The notes under the pieces were generated by a model. The model was not told the DNA's origin. It saw only the letters and a program-made list of their open reading frames with translations, and made no database searches. DNA of 64,000 bases, taken from NCBI GenBank assembly GCA_030549335.1, contig CM060195.1:6789001-6853000 (forward strand), given 5' to 3'. Source of the stretch: Pontederia crassipes (taxonomy: Eukaryota > Streptophyta > Magnoliopsida > Commelinales > Pontederiaceae). Of this stretch, positions 10,600 through 22,302 are shown piece by piece; the stretch's first letter is position 1, and each line of letters opens with the position of its first letter. Position numbers and translations under genes: made by a program.

Positions 10600-12960
10600 A
10601 CAACCGGATTTATTTTCGGTGGAGAGATGCTCGGCCTCAATATATATATCGATGAAGGTGTCGGCCGCAAAAAGTGTCGGTGAGAGGAGATCTCGGCCGA
10701 TAATTGAGAGTCTCGACCGTAAAAGCTTGACCGCAAAATTTTGTTGATGAAGATCTCAGCCGTGCAATCTCGGCCGTAAGAAACTGGCTGTAATGGTGAG
10801 AGGATGAGGAACCTCGGCCGAGGTGATGATTTTGTAGATTTCGGCCGTAAGGAATGGCGATGTGGCGCTGATGTTCGACCGTAAAGGCTCGGCCGTAAGG
10901 AGTGGCGGTGTGATTTCGGCCGTAAAGAGAAAAACTCGCCCGGAGTTTGGCCGTAACGCACAGGGCGTAAGGGAGCGGCGGTGCGCGGTGTTGAGACTTC
11001 GGCCGTAAGGGCTTTTAGTCATGAAGACTTCGGCCGTAAGAAACAGAATGGAACAGAGGTTCGGCCTAATGCACAGGGGCGTAAGGATCGGCGGTGAGAC
11101 TCGGAACTTCGGCCGTAAGAGTAAGAGCTTTGGAACTTCGGCCGTAAGGAACTGGCGCGGCGCTTTTGGTCTGCACAAACACGAGGTGTAAGAATTTATA
11201 GATACAATTACAGGCGTAAACTTACCTTTCCCTCATGATGCGCAGTGAAGGGTCACATCAAATTCAAGCAGCGCAGCGATCGGCCGATTCCAAGGTGATT
11301 TTTCCTTTTGCCTTGTCATGTCCGGGATGAACTCGACGTGTTAATTCATGTATCGCTCGATCCACGTATTCGAAGAAATGATTAGTCGAGTTCCTCTCCG
11401 TGCACAAAAAAAAATATCGATTAGATGACTCCTTAAACTATTAAAATGCCAATCAAATAACTAATTAAATAAAAATAATAAAATAAAAAAAATTAACTTA
11501 ATTAAAAAAAATGTAAATTAGTAAAATCTTTGGTTGTGATTAAATATTCAATTCGTCACTGCAACAACCAAGTGTCAGAAAAAAATTAAATAAAATAAAA
11601 AAAATTTAACATCTGATCAGAATGTGTGACATATAAATTTATCCAAAGGATTAACTTAATTGTGATTAGATTTTCACTCAAGTCCTGCAACAACTAATTT
11701 TCAGTAAGAGAGATAAAAGAATAAAATACAAATATATACAAGAAAAAAGAAATACAGATAATAGGTCACGAAGAAATGAGTTTTTAACAAATAAAGTCTT
11801 TCGGCATGATAGAATTTGAAAATTCGTCATTAAAATTAATTTTCGAGAGGAACTTTTCAGAAATTCTTCAAACCAATACGAATACCAAATATTAATGTCG
11901 ACCTAAAGAATTTATGATGATGTAACAAACCGCACAAAATAAGTCCGAACTAATTTGCGGCCGTAAAGTTAATAATCAGACATAATCAAAAATTATTTTC
12001 AGAGAGGAAATAAGATTAATCGACCGTAATACAGAAATAGATTTACGGCCGAAATTAGATTAGTAATTCAAAGCTCGTTCGGCCGTAAAAATATTGAAAT
12101 AGTGTCGAAGGCGTAAACCAATTAAATTACGGCCGTAACAAACTAGTTATCGTGGAATTTCGGCCGTAAGACAGAAAACTAAACAGGGTGTTCGACCGAA
12201 ATAAATAAAAAAATCGTCGACGATTTTTTTACGGCCGAAGACGAGTAAGATTCATATCGGTCGTAAATCGATTAAGTCGAACGTGAGGTAAAACATCAAC
12301 ACATATAAATCGGCCGACATGAGATTAAATCAAACTTATTCGTTCAGAAATATATTACGGCCGAGACAGACTAAATCGCTTTGGCCAAAACAAAGTTAAA
12401 TCAAAAGTTCAAACTATTATAATGTTACGGCCGAGAATGAAAAAAAATCACAAATAAATTGGTCTAAAAGGTCGTAAGATGGCGTAAAAACAAATGTCAG
12501 AAATTTTATGGCCGTAAAACCATGAGATCAATTCTCGACCGTAAAAAGAAAACACGAAATCATTCTGGGCCGTAAAAAGATTAAATCGTCAATTAAGACG
12601 AGGTCACATCGGCCGAGATAACACGAGGCCGTAAAGAAAAATAGGGTTTCGGCCGAAATAAAAATTGAATCATTACAGCGGAAAGTGAATTAAGTCAATT
12701 CCTTACGGTCGTAAAACAACGAAATCAGATCAAATCCATATGAAAAGTTCAAACAAAAACGTTACGGCCGAGAATGAAAACTGATTCGAATAGGGCGTAA
12801 AAAATTTAAACCATCGATAAACCGGGCGTAACAAGTCAAATCAATATCCATTACTCATGGCGTAAAAACAACGTTCGGATAAGAATATTACGGCCGTAAA
12901 GATTGAAAGTTTAGAATTCAGAAATCATTCATTGCGAGGCCGTAAAATTGATAAAGCCGA
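10600..12960. repeat. LARD interior dense in cggccgtaa words
   Basis: The nonamer cggccgtaa and near variants (cggccgag, cgaccgtaa, gggcgtaa, acggccgag) occur dozens of times on the plus strand at irregular spacing of roughly 20-80 bp in otherwise AT-rich sequence. They are also in the LTRs. Spacing is not periodic, so this is not a simple tandem array. Open frames at 10566-11178 on the minus strand, rich in LRPK, are by-products of the word. Confidence 0.75.
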
Positions 12961-13183
12961 CACATCAAATTAAAGTCGTAAATCCATAAGTCGACAGTGT
13001 AATTCGGAAAATCCGAAAGTAGATAAATAAAAAAAATGTTGTGACCTTTATCTGCAAAAGAAAAATGTCAGTTTATTCACAAAAATAATTAAAACAATTA
13101 ATACATATGCACAGAGAATTATTTACAATTTATTTACATCTCCTAATAATTCATAAAAATCAGAAATTAATTAATAAAATATT

Positions 13184-13200
13184 CCCCGGCAACGGCGCCA
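13184..13200 (-). promoter_or_regulatory. LARD primer-binding site (tRNA-Asp type)
   Basis: Minus strand TGGCGCCGTTGCCGGGG, complementary to the 3' end of plant tRNA-Asp as used by Athila/Tat-type gypsy elements. It sits six bases inside the 5' LTR and fixes the element's orientation. Confidence 0.88.
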
Positions 13201-13206
13201 AAAACT

Positions 13207-14885
13207 TGATGCGTTGTAATTTGTAACAATAAAATTTGCTAGCAAGTGCACTAGTCGCTCAAGTAATATAGTAATAGGAGTAAGAGTGTCGAACCCACGA
13301 GGAATATTATTAATTCAATATCTGGACTTATAAATTAATAAGAGAGGAAAAAACATGGATTTTGGAAATGAGTTTTAAAAGATAAAGAAAATAAGATAAT
13401 GATAAGATAATGGTGTTGAAGTTAGGCCTTAGGATGAAAATAGATCAGGATAAATATTTGAACCATAAAAGATAAATTTAATCTTTAAAGATGGATTAGA
13501 GTCTCCCTAAAGTAATCTATCATGATTAACTTGTGGTCTCCACGACTGGCATCCCTCAATTTAATCATATAGAACTATCTTAATTTAATAAGAATTGAAG
13601 TCTCCACGACTGGTACCCCCAAAATCATATTAAAATTAAGATGCATTAAATTGGATTCTCTAGACTATTAATCACTCCACAAACGGGTATAGATTAATAG
13701 ACCACACAAACTTGATTCTCCACACACTAGTTATCAAATTTATGTCAATTATTAATTTCAAATAAAATCAATTATAATTAGTATAATAAATTCTGAAATT
13801 AAACACTCCACAAACTGGTATAGCCTAATTCGAAAATTTAATTAACTAATATAAAAGCATTAAGCACAATTAATAATTGATCAGAAAAGATTAAAACAAA
13901 TAAAGTAGGATCCAAACATTTCCCTTCAATTAATAATCTCCTAAAATAATAATACTAAAAATATGGAGTTCATCCTAGAAATTATGGAGAGATAATAACA
14001 AAATAACAATAATAATCGAAAGAATTACACCCAAAATAGAAGTAGAGCTCTCGAATTGGGCAGACAGTCGGGCAGCCTCTCGGACTTGATCAGGGTCACG
14101 ATCAACTTTCAGCCGTCGCACCTCTCTCCTCTTGGTCGTAGCCTGCAGAGCTCACGACTCGCCGTGGAAGAAACCTGAACTTCAGAGCACGAATTGAAAC
14201 GATGGATTCTTCACGTATTTATAGGGTGCGGACGACTTCAATTTGATCTCGGCCGTAACATCGTACGGTTAACTTTAAATTTATAAGATAAACTCGGCGA
14301 TAAATCATTTTATCATTACGCCCAAAGATAAATCCTTTTTATCTTTACTCCCTTCGAGTCTCGGCCGTAATGAAAATATTTTATCTTTACTCCTTTCCAT
14401 TACTCCCAAAAGATAAAAAATCCTTTTATCTTTACGCCTTCAAATGTCTTGTTACGCCCAAAGATAAACTCATTTTTATCTTGTTATGCCCTTCATCTTC
14501 ATGCCATTACGCCCTCCGAATTTCGGCCGTAAGGAAGGACGAGACTTCGGCCGTAAGGAAGGACTTCTCCTGTTACGCCCAAAAGATAAAAACATTTTAT
14601 CTTTACGCCTTCAAATGTTAGCCGTAACGACTTGGGTGTAAAGCCAAATCTCGGCCGTAAGAAATAATTTCTTTGAATTTCGGCCGAGATTCGAATTTTC
14701 CTGCAAATAATTATCAAAATATAGTTAATCCATCCACAATTAAAATATTCAGTGATTTTAATAATTAAAATTGATAAATCCGAAATTATGATTAGAAGTG
14801 ACTAAAAATGATGCATGCCATGATCAAATTATAGAAAATTTAATTAAAATAATTAACTAAAATATGTTGTATTTTGCATGCATCA
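13207..14885 (-). repeat. LARD 5' LTR
   Basis: 1679 bp direct repeat of 7691-9369, differing at about five positions by eye. It is the 5' LTR because the tRNA-Asp primer site adjoins it on the inner side (minus-strand reading). Confidence 0.93.
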
Positions 14886-16630
14886 AAGATCAAAACGCTT
14901 GGGTGATCGCAAACCCATTTCAGGGGCCATCCTCATATTGTATTTGTAATCTAATTGTTGAATTGGAGTTATAATTCGTTGCCCATCACATATCTCATAA
15001 GCATGACTACGATCTGTCCGTGCCTTCGAATATCGGGCATCCAATGTCCAATGACGTAGAATGTATCATTCCGTTGTCCTCACAATCTTTTCTATATATA
15101 GAACACACTAAATGTGAGAACAGAAGATTCCGTCTCTTTCAAACATTTTGCAAGAACAAGTCACCGAAACACTAGGATGATCGCCATACATCACAATATT
15201 TTTCTCTTTGTCTTCGGTCCCACCTAAATACGCTGAATATAACACTTTTTTTATGTGCATTCAATTCTTGTGGGATGATAATCAAATATATGCAAGAATT
15301 GCTTCTGGAATAAGCAGAAATTTTTTAGTATAGATTGCTCTGGCGTGTAACTCTAACTCATTTCTAGTTATTACAGTAGCCTCACCATTGATACACTTGA
15401 AATCTTCTCGCTCTTGCGCATCACGATGAGAACAAATTGCTTTGTCGTATTGATGAAGAAAATCAACTAAGGACATATTGGAATTCACGTAACCATAAAA
15501 AAAAGCATTGATGCTTTAGGATCTCTGAGTTGTGCGCATGCCTATTGCGAAGACATCTTTCAAATAAGATGACGCTCGATGATGCCGCTTTTTATACATA
15601 ATAGAAAGCTAGTGATCTTTCTAGATATTGTATTTTTGCTGCAAGAGTAACCATGTTTCATCAAATTCTTCCATATTGAAGAACCGTGAATCTACTTTTT
15701 TATAATATGCTTCGAAACCATCTTGAGCATACAAATCATGCAGATTAGCCATAGCATTCTTTTGAATATTCCATATACAATACATGTGTCGTGTGTTTGG
15801 AAATACTTTCGAATTGCATTTCCCATAGCAATATCTTGATCCGTAATAATGCATGTAGGATGTTATCCATACATACATTTCAGCCATGTTTCAAATAACC
15901 ACATAAATGTGTCTTCAGTTTCATCAACCAATAAAGCACAACCGAACAAAATGGATTTCCTATAATGATTTACACCTATAAAAGGGGAAAATGACATGCA
16001 TAACTTGTTAGTACTATAAGTTGTATCAAAACTAACATCTCCGAATGTGTAATAACTATCTCGGGATCTTGAATCTGCTCAAAAGACACTTCTTGCCATG
16101 CTATTCTTGTCCACATCCCATTCAAAAATAAACCCTTCATCATCAACCATTTTATTTTGTAAATATCTAATGATACCCATACATTCTTCGCCAACGTTAT
16201 TCTTTTGTATTTTTTTCAAATGGTCCATAACATTCTGCGGTGTAATTGATGGTGCACCAGAATAGTTAAGAACTTTAGCTATTGTACTATGTCCCATCCC
16301 AACTTTATGTAAGTTGGTTATTACTCCCTAAGAATCAGCGACTATATTGTGTGAGCGTAACCTAAAACCCTTTGTAGGAGTAGCAAGAAGATATGTGTGC
16401 GCTTCTTTAATTTTTTTTCACCTCCCACATTTAATTTGTTCTCATTACCACTTGTAAGTGAGCTTCACAATCAGAACGAGCATCTCTTCTTCTTTTCACT
16501 TGCTTTTCCATGTCCTTCTCGTTAATTTCTTTGTCCCCTTGTTTTGAACATACGAGTAAACTATTAACAATTTCTTTTATTTTTTTTGTTCTTTGAAGTA
16601 AAAGATTTTCGCACAAAGAAACCAACCACT
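14886..16630 (-). pseudogene. FAR1/FRS-type (MULE) transposase, central part (MULE-1)
   Basis: Read on the minus strand from 16630: a FAR1 DNA-binding-type segment (LLVCSKQGDKEIN ... KRRRDARSDCEAHLQVV), then GHSTIAKVLNYSG and PQNVMDHLKKIQKN. The MULE transposase core follows, with FDTTYSTNK, FGCALLVDETEDTFMWLFET and IITDQDIAMGNAI, which supplies the first two expected catalytic aspartates. Later come CIWNIQKNAMANLHDLY and SLVDFLHQYDKAI. Several frameshifts and a stop break the frame. The N-terminal part lies at 35455-35560 and the C-terminal part at 7440-7690; the two retrotransposons account for the gaps. FAR1/FHY3 proteins are domesticated Mutator transposases. Here the terminal repeats around the gene point to a transposon gene rather than a host regulator. 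Confidence 0.85.
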
Positions 16631-17652
16631 TGTTGAATCCTATATTTTGATGATAACATATTAAATGGACATAAAAGTTACTAATTTATGCTCAAGTGAT
16701 GATAATGCAGGTGTAGGATTGATATGACCACATTCGCAAAAGAAATCGGCAAATTAAAACCGTAAGAAAAAATTTTTAGACACGACCGGTCGATCCACCG
16801 GTCGACCGACCATAAGCACCGGTCGATCGATATTCAGTGGAAGGAAAGACAAAATTACACCGATCGACGTCGAGACTATACCGGTCGATATACCGGTCAA
16901 CAGCAATTATACCGGTCGACGTCGAGACATTACCGGTTGATGTATCGGTTGATAGACCAGTCGACCGGATAACTTCAAAAGCCTGAAAAAGTAGCAACGA
17001 TCACATAGACCGGTCGACCGACCCGTCTAAGTGGTCGACCGGTCTCTCGGTCAAATGAATAGTAACGACTGGAATTTTTGAGGAGAAAATTGTGGAAATA
17101 ATTTTGAACGAATTTTCACCTCCTGGAGCCCATAAAAGGAGTGCCAAGGCTCGAAGGAAAAGCATCCAAGCAAGAGAAAGCATTTTATAGCTCCTCTCAA
17201 GTTTTTGAGCATAAAAGTGCAAGTTTCTTCCCTTTTCTTTTCTTAGCCTTGAGTGAGAGAGAAAATTTGTGAAAGAAAAGAGTTAGAGCGAAAATATACT
17301 TTCTGATCTTGTGAGATTGAGAGCTCCTTGTATAAGAAGTGTGCCTTGCCTCTTAAGCAAAGAAGAAGGCTTGATTGTGTAAAAGAGGATTGTTCTCTCT
17401 CTACAAGAAAAGAGAAAGATAGTGAACCTCCGGCGGTCTCGAGGTCGAGAAGTCGGAGCGGGGACATAGGCCAAAGAGTTGTGGCCGAACCTCATCATTA
17501 TATTGTGTTTCACTGAGTTTGATCTTTATCTTTCTCTTTATCTGTATTTGCTTGTGATCGACTTTTTATCGTTCTTTCCGAAAGTGAATTTTGAGAAGAT
17601 TTTTTAATACACCAATTCACCCCCCCCCCCTCTTGATGTCTTTGATCCTACA
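16631..17652 (+). repeat. Copia-1 5' LTR
   Basis: Direct repeat of 34468-35454. Positions 16786-17053 are packed with ccggtcgaccgg-like words. 17280-17520 contains pyrimidine-rich and purine-rich leader sequence shared with the 3' LTR, and the run of ten c at 17621-17630 is shorter in the other copy. Confidence 0.93.
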
Positions 17653-17670
17653 ATTGGTATCAGAGCCAGG
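17653..17670 (+). promoter_or_regulatory. Copia-1 primer-binding site (initiator tRNA-Met)
   Basis: attggtatcagagcc immediately after the 5' LTR is the standard tRNA-Met-initiator primer site of plant copia elements. Confidence 0.9.
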
Positions 17671-17708
17671 TTGCTCTAGCTTTAAGATTTAAAAATATCT
17701 TTAGAGCT

Positions 17709-19236
17709 ATGGTATCAAGTGGTTCCAGTTTTTCGGAAGGTCAATCTATTAATCGTCCTCCACTTTTTAATGCATCAAATTTTGCATATTGGAAAATTAG
17801 GATGCAAGCCTATGTTTGTTCTATTGATATTGATATTTGGGATATTATTCAAAATGATTTTGATTTAAGTAAGAAAAAACCTTTTGAATATACCGAAGGA
17901 GACAAACTTTTAGTAAAATTAGATTGGAAAGCTAAAAATATTTTTTATTGTGCTTTGGATCCAACGGAGTTTAATCGGATTTCTAGTTGTGAAGGTGCTA
18001 ATGATATTTGGAAAAAACTCATTATTACTCATGAAGGAACGGATAAAGTTAAGGAGTCTAGATTAAATATTTTAAATCATCAATATGATTCTTTTAAAAT
18101 GCTTGAAAATGAATCTATTAATAAGATGGTTGTTCGCTTTAATGATATTATAAATGGCTTAGCCTCTTTGGGCGAGCCAATGACTAATCACTAAAAAGTG
18201 AAAAAATTTCTCAGGTTTCTCTTCTCCAAATGGCATACAAAGAGGACGATGAATGAAGAAAAGGACTTAAACAAGTTGGACTTTGATGATCTTATAGGTT
18301 CACTCTTGACCTATGACATCGGGATCAAGGAGGATGAAGAAGCAAATACTCCAAAAAGAAAAAACACTTGTATTAAAAGCAAACAAAGATGAGGAAGATA
18401 CAAGTGAAGACGATGAGGATCTTGATGAAAAGAAGCTTTCTCTATATGCAAAGAAGCTTGACAAATATCTCAGGTCCGCTAAGGAGAAGGAAGGCTACTC
18501 CAAGAGAAGATCATTAAGCAAAAGTCAAATAACTTGCTTTGAATGCAAAAAGATTAGACACTACAAAAATGAATGTCCAAATTTGGTCAAAAAGGAGAAA
18601 GATGGAGAAAGTTCAAGAAGGAAGAAAAAGGCTCTCCAAGCCACTTGGGATGAAAGCGAAGATGAAGAGAATGACTCCAACACCTCCTCTAGTGATGACG
18701 AGGAAGCCTACATATGCCTAATGGCTAATAGCCATGAGGTATCATCTAACTCCTCTAACTCTAGTGATAGTGAATCTTTCAATGTGCATAAGGAGTTTAG
18801 AGGTCTAATTAATAAATATGGATGCCTAAAAAAGAAATACAATGAGATAAAAATAGAGCTTGAAAATTTGTAAAAGAAAAATAAGAATGTTAAAGCATGT
18901 GAAAAGTGTGATATATTGAATGAAAAAAGCTCTAGCTTAGAATTCTCAATTGAAGAATTGAAAACGGAAAATACTGCACTAAAATCATTATGTAAAAGAT
19001 AAATTGTAGAAATTGCATGCTTGAACAAAGAAACTAATAAATTGAAAGTTGAACTTGAAAATTTCTCAAATGGAAGTAAAATGTTAGATGCCATGCTTAG
19101 CGGATCTAGAATATCTTCAAACAAAAAGGGACTTAGTTTCACCTCTTTTGAAAATAAGAATGACAAAAGAATTTTGTTTGTCAAAACATCGCATGATTAC
19201 ACAAGATCACATATTGTTTGTTTTCATTGTGGATAT
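17709..19236 (+). pseudogene. Copia-1 gag, interrupted
   Basis: From ATG 17709 the frame matches the copia Gag (UBN2-type) domain: PPLFNASNFAYWKIRMQAYV near residue 17 and KMVVRFNDIINGLASLG near residue 140. It stops at 18192-18194 and continues with frameshifts. A zinc-knuckle-like CFECKKIRHYKNEC is at about 18536-18577. A lysine/glutamate-rich coiled-coil-like stretch follows to 19200 with a stop near 18870. A second knuckle (CFHCGY) is split at 19236 by the nested element and resumes at 28239. The protein would bind RNA and form virus-like particles; this copy cannot be made as one protein. Confidence 0.85.
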
Positions 19237-21894
19237 TGTTCACTAGCTGATCACTATAAATTTTTATCCCATTTTAGATGAATTTCACCCATATCGAGCC
19301 CCTAAATTGCCCAACTTTTGGTCAATTATATTTGGAATGCATGGATTGTGATAACTAGTTGATCTTCCTCATTTTATACTTAATTCTATGTGCAAAGAGG
19401 TTCTGAAATGCTAAAATCCATTAATATCTCAATTCTATGCCAAGTTATCATTTCTAGGACAAGTTATCACTCCAAGTGTGCAAGTTATCATTTTTATATT
19501 TGAGCTGATTTCCAGTGATTATTCTGCCCTAAATCCCCTGCCATCATGGACTAATCATATTTGGGTGACAATATTTCAACTTGTGCTAAATTATCATTCC
19601 ATTTCATTGGTTATCACTTTTGAATGTCAAGTAATCGTTTAGGGGCAAAACTATCATTTCGATATGCAAGGCTATCATTTCTGCATAAAAACCTTAGGCA
19701 ATCATTATATTATTATTGTTCTATCTCCTTGCTGCTCTGATTTGATCACATTTGGATAACCACAACTAAAGTTATCACAAGTTATCCTTTTTAAGGTATT
19801 AAGTTATCATTTTTGGCACCCAAGTTATCAATCATATGAAATCTTATCCACATTTAATTTCTGACCCCATTCACTTGCCATCCTAATTCATTTGATGCCT
19901 TCAATGTTTTGAACCACCATATCTGGACATTTTCCATGAAATATGCAAAGTTATCATTCCGGATTCTATATATTATCATTTCTGATTTATGATTTTCATT
20001 CCTGCATAACACCAAATCCTATTTGATGTTTGAGCTTATATATATCACTGTCTTAATCTTTATTTCTTTAAATCCTATTCAAGGACTTTGATATTTGCTG
20101 TTGTGGACCTTCTAGCAGGTATAACAAGACTGCACCAAGAGGAAAAAGTAAGGGGGACCACCTACTTTTGCTGTCCAAAAAGTTGCTACAGCAGCTGGAA
20201 TTTCAGAGCTAGATAGATGGCACAATTTCACTACTATGGAACATTCTGATGGGGATCAAAGGGTGCACATGACAAATATATAAGCTGGGGAAATTCTGGA
20301 GGAAAGGGGGCAGGCCATTGTAGGGTTTCTGGACCAGAAGGAAGGAGCAAAGAGCTGATTGGAGCTGGTTTTGAGTTGAAGCAGAGCTGATTGCTATCAA
20401 CAGCCCTCAAGTCAGGATGATTTGCTTTTATTCTTCATTCTATTTTGTATCTATGCTTGTAATTATGAGAAACTAAATCCTATGTCTCCTAGGATAGGGT
20501 AGTAGTCTAGGTTAATTGTGGATGGATATAGACAAGTCTGAATTCCTGCACTGATTTCAATTTTTGTTTCCTGAAATTTGTTTGATATGAATCTGTTTCT
20601 TGCCATTGTAAGGTCCTGATTGTATCTACAACTGAGAAGTTGTCATTTGATCTAATCTTGTTCAGAAATGAATCAAGAATCAAAGCCAAGTTTCTAGGTT
20701 CTAATCCAATTAAAAATCTGATTTCCTGAATTATGAAATCTGTTTTCCCCCAAATCTGATTTCTGATTTTTGAATTGTTCAAATCTATTTTCTATCATTG
20801 TTGAGCCCTGATTTAATTGATAACTGAGAGGTTACTTATGGTTTCATTCTTGTTCAGAAATGAATCAAGAGGCAATGGTATTTCCAAAGTTTTAATCCCT
20901 GATTTATTGCAAACTTTTGAATGCTGATTTCTGATTTTCAATCCTGATTTCAAATCTGATTTCAAGAAATCTGTGGGATTCTTCTTTGTCATTGTAAACC
21001 TCTAATTTTATTCAATCACTAAGAGGTGATTTTAAGGTTGTCTTGATGTTCAGAGATGGACCAAGAATGCAATGACATTGCTAAATTCCCATATGTAATG
21101 TAGGTGCTGATTTCATCCAATTTATTAGTGAAAATATGGATTTCATTTGAATTTACAGTTGAGAGGCTGATTTAAAATCCTCCTGTAGTTTAGAGAAAAA
21201 CCAAGGAGCATTTGCATCAATATTGGATTAATTTCATCCCTGTTTAGTTGATTGAAGTATTTCCTTCATTTTCAAAGTGCAATTGATTGTTATCATTTCA
21301 GATTTCACTAAATTGTCAAAAATCAGCAAGGGACTTGATCTTGATCTTAATGTTAACTTGATTTCAGTCAGGACCTCTTCTAATCCAACTTAGCTAAACA
21401 ATCATATGAAAATATGATAGTTAGTCCTGGTTTATTATGCTGTGATAACAACCCATTTCCAAGTTGAATTAGAAGTGATACATATTGATAACTTGTTCCA
21501 TTCTATCGATAATTAAATTAGATGAACTCCAACTCCTAGGAGAACCTTCTTTATTGATAGTTAAACACTTTTAGCCTCTAGTTTAGCATTTACAATTCAG
21601 TTTAGATAACTTTTCAAAAACCCAAAAATAGTTATCATTTTGCCACAATTAAAATTTTTTTTTTCTATTCTCCTTAAATTCCTATTTTTGCCACTTTAAG
21701 TAGGACTAGCCTAAATTGTTTTTAGAGAGTCTTTGGCTTCAAATCACTGTGGATACGATATTTGAGTAGACTACAATTGACATGTATACTTGCAGTAGAG
21801 AGTGAATTAGGGAGTTGAACAAAAAATTAAAAAAAATCTAAAATTTGACCCCAAAATCAGCAAGTTATCAGTACACTCCTCAATTTCACTATCA
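19237..21894 (+). repeat. Nested element 5' LTR
   Basis: 2658 bp, very rich in ttatca/gttatcattt words (19440-20000), as is the partner LTR. Differences from 25397-28233 are scattered substitutions, small indels and the SINE in the partner. Confidence 0.92.
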
Positions 21895-21900
21895 AATTTT

Positions 21901-21919
21901 TGGTGCCGTTGCCGGGGAT
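21901..21919 (+). promoter_or_regulatory. Nested element primer-binding site (tRNA-Asp type)
   Basis: tggtgccgttgccggggat, six bases inside the 5' LTR, matches the tRNA-Asp primer with one change (c to t at position 4) relative to the LARD site. Confidence 0.88.
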
Positions 21920-22302
21920 TTGAGGCCAATTAGGTTAACTTACATAGTTTAGATTAGTTTTAGACTAGTTTTCAGTCCACTTATTAGTCAATTTTTCAGT
22001 TTTCACAAGTTATCATTCTGAATTGTTTTTCAATTATGTACAGATTTCTTTCTTTTTTGAATTTGATACTTCTGAATTCATTTATGCAGGATTTTGACAA
22101 TCAGGAAGACCTCTACCTATCTAATCCTGAACTGAAAGAAGATTCAATAGGAGAAGGAGATTGCAAAGAGAAGAGGCTAGGAGAAAAATTTTTGAGGAGG
22201 CTACCAATCAAAACATGGCTGCTCCTAGGACACTTAGATTGTTATTCACCCAGCAATTGCAGAAAATTATGAATTTTACTTCTGAGAGAGAAAGAAGAAA
22301 AG

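Larger units (their letters stand above)
7691..14885 (-). mobile_element. LARD-type non-coding LTR retrotransposon inside MULE-1
   Basis: Two 1679 bp LTRs in direct orientation (7691-9369 and 13207-14885) begin tgatgcg and end gcatca. They flank 3837 bp with no gag or pol. The 5 bp target duplication aagat is perfect (7686-7690 and 14886-14890). A primer site matching tRNA-Asp lies next to the right LTR and polypurine tracts lie next to the left LTR, so the element reads on the minus strand. I count about five differences between the LTRs by eye, so insertion was recent. With a large non-coding interior it fits the LARD class, presumably moved by an Athila/Tat-like gypsy element using the same primer. 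It interrupts the FAR1-type gene. Confidence 0.92.

Noticed and set aside
10566..11178. Two overlapping minus-strand frames of 131-140 residues rich in LRPK/SLRP
   Set aside because: Produced by repeated cggccgtaa words in a non-coding LARD; the frames share no domain and overlap each other.
14886..16630. FAR1-like gene considered as a domesticated host light-signalling regulator
   Set aside because: It lies between matching terminal inverted repeats, has several frameshifts and is split by retrotransposons, so it is a transposon gene.
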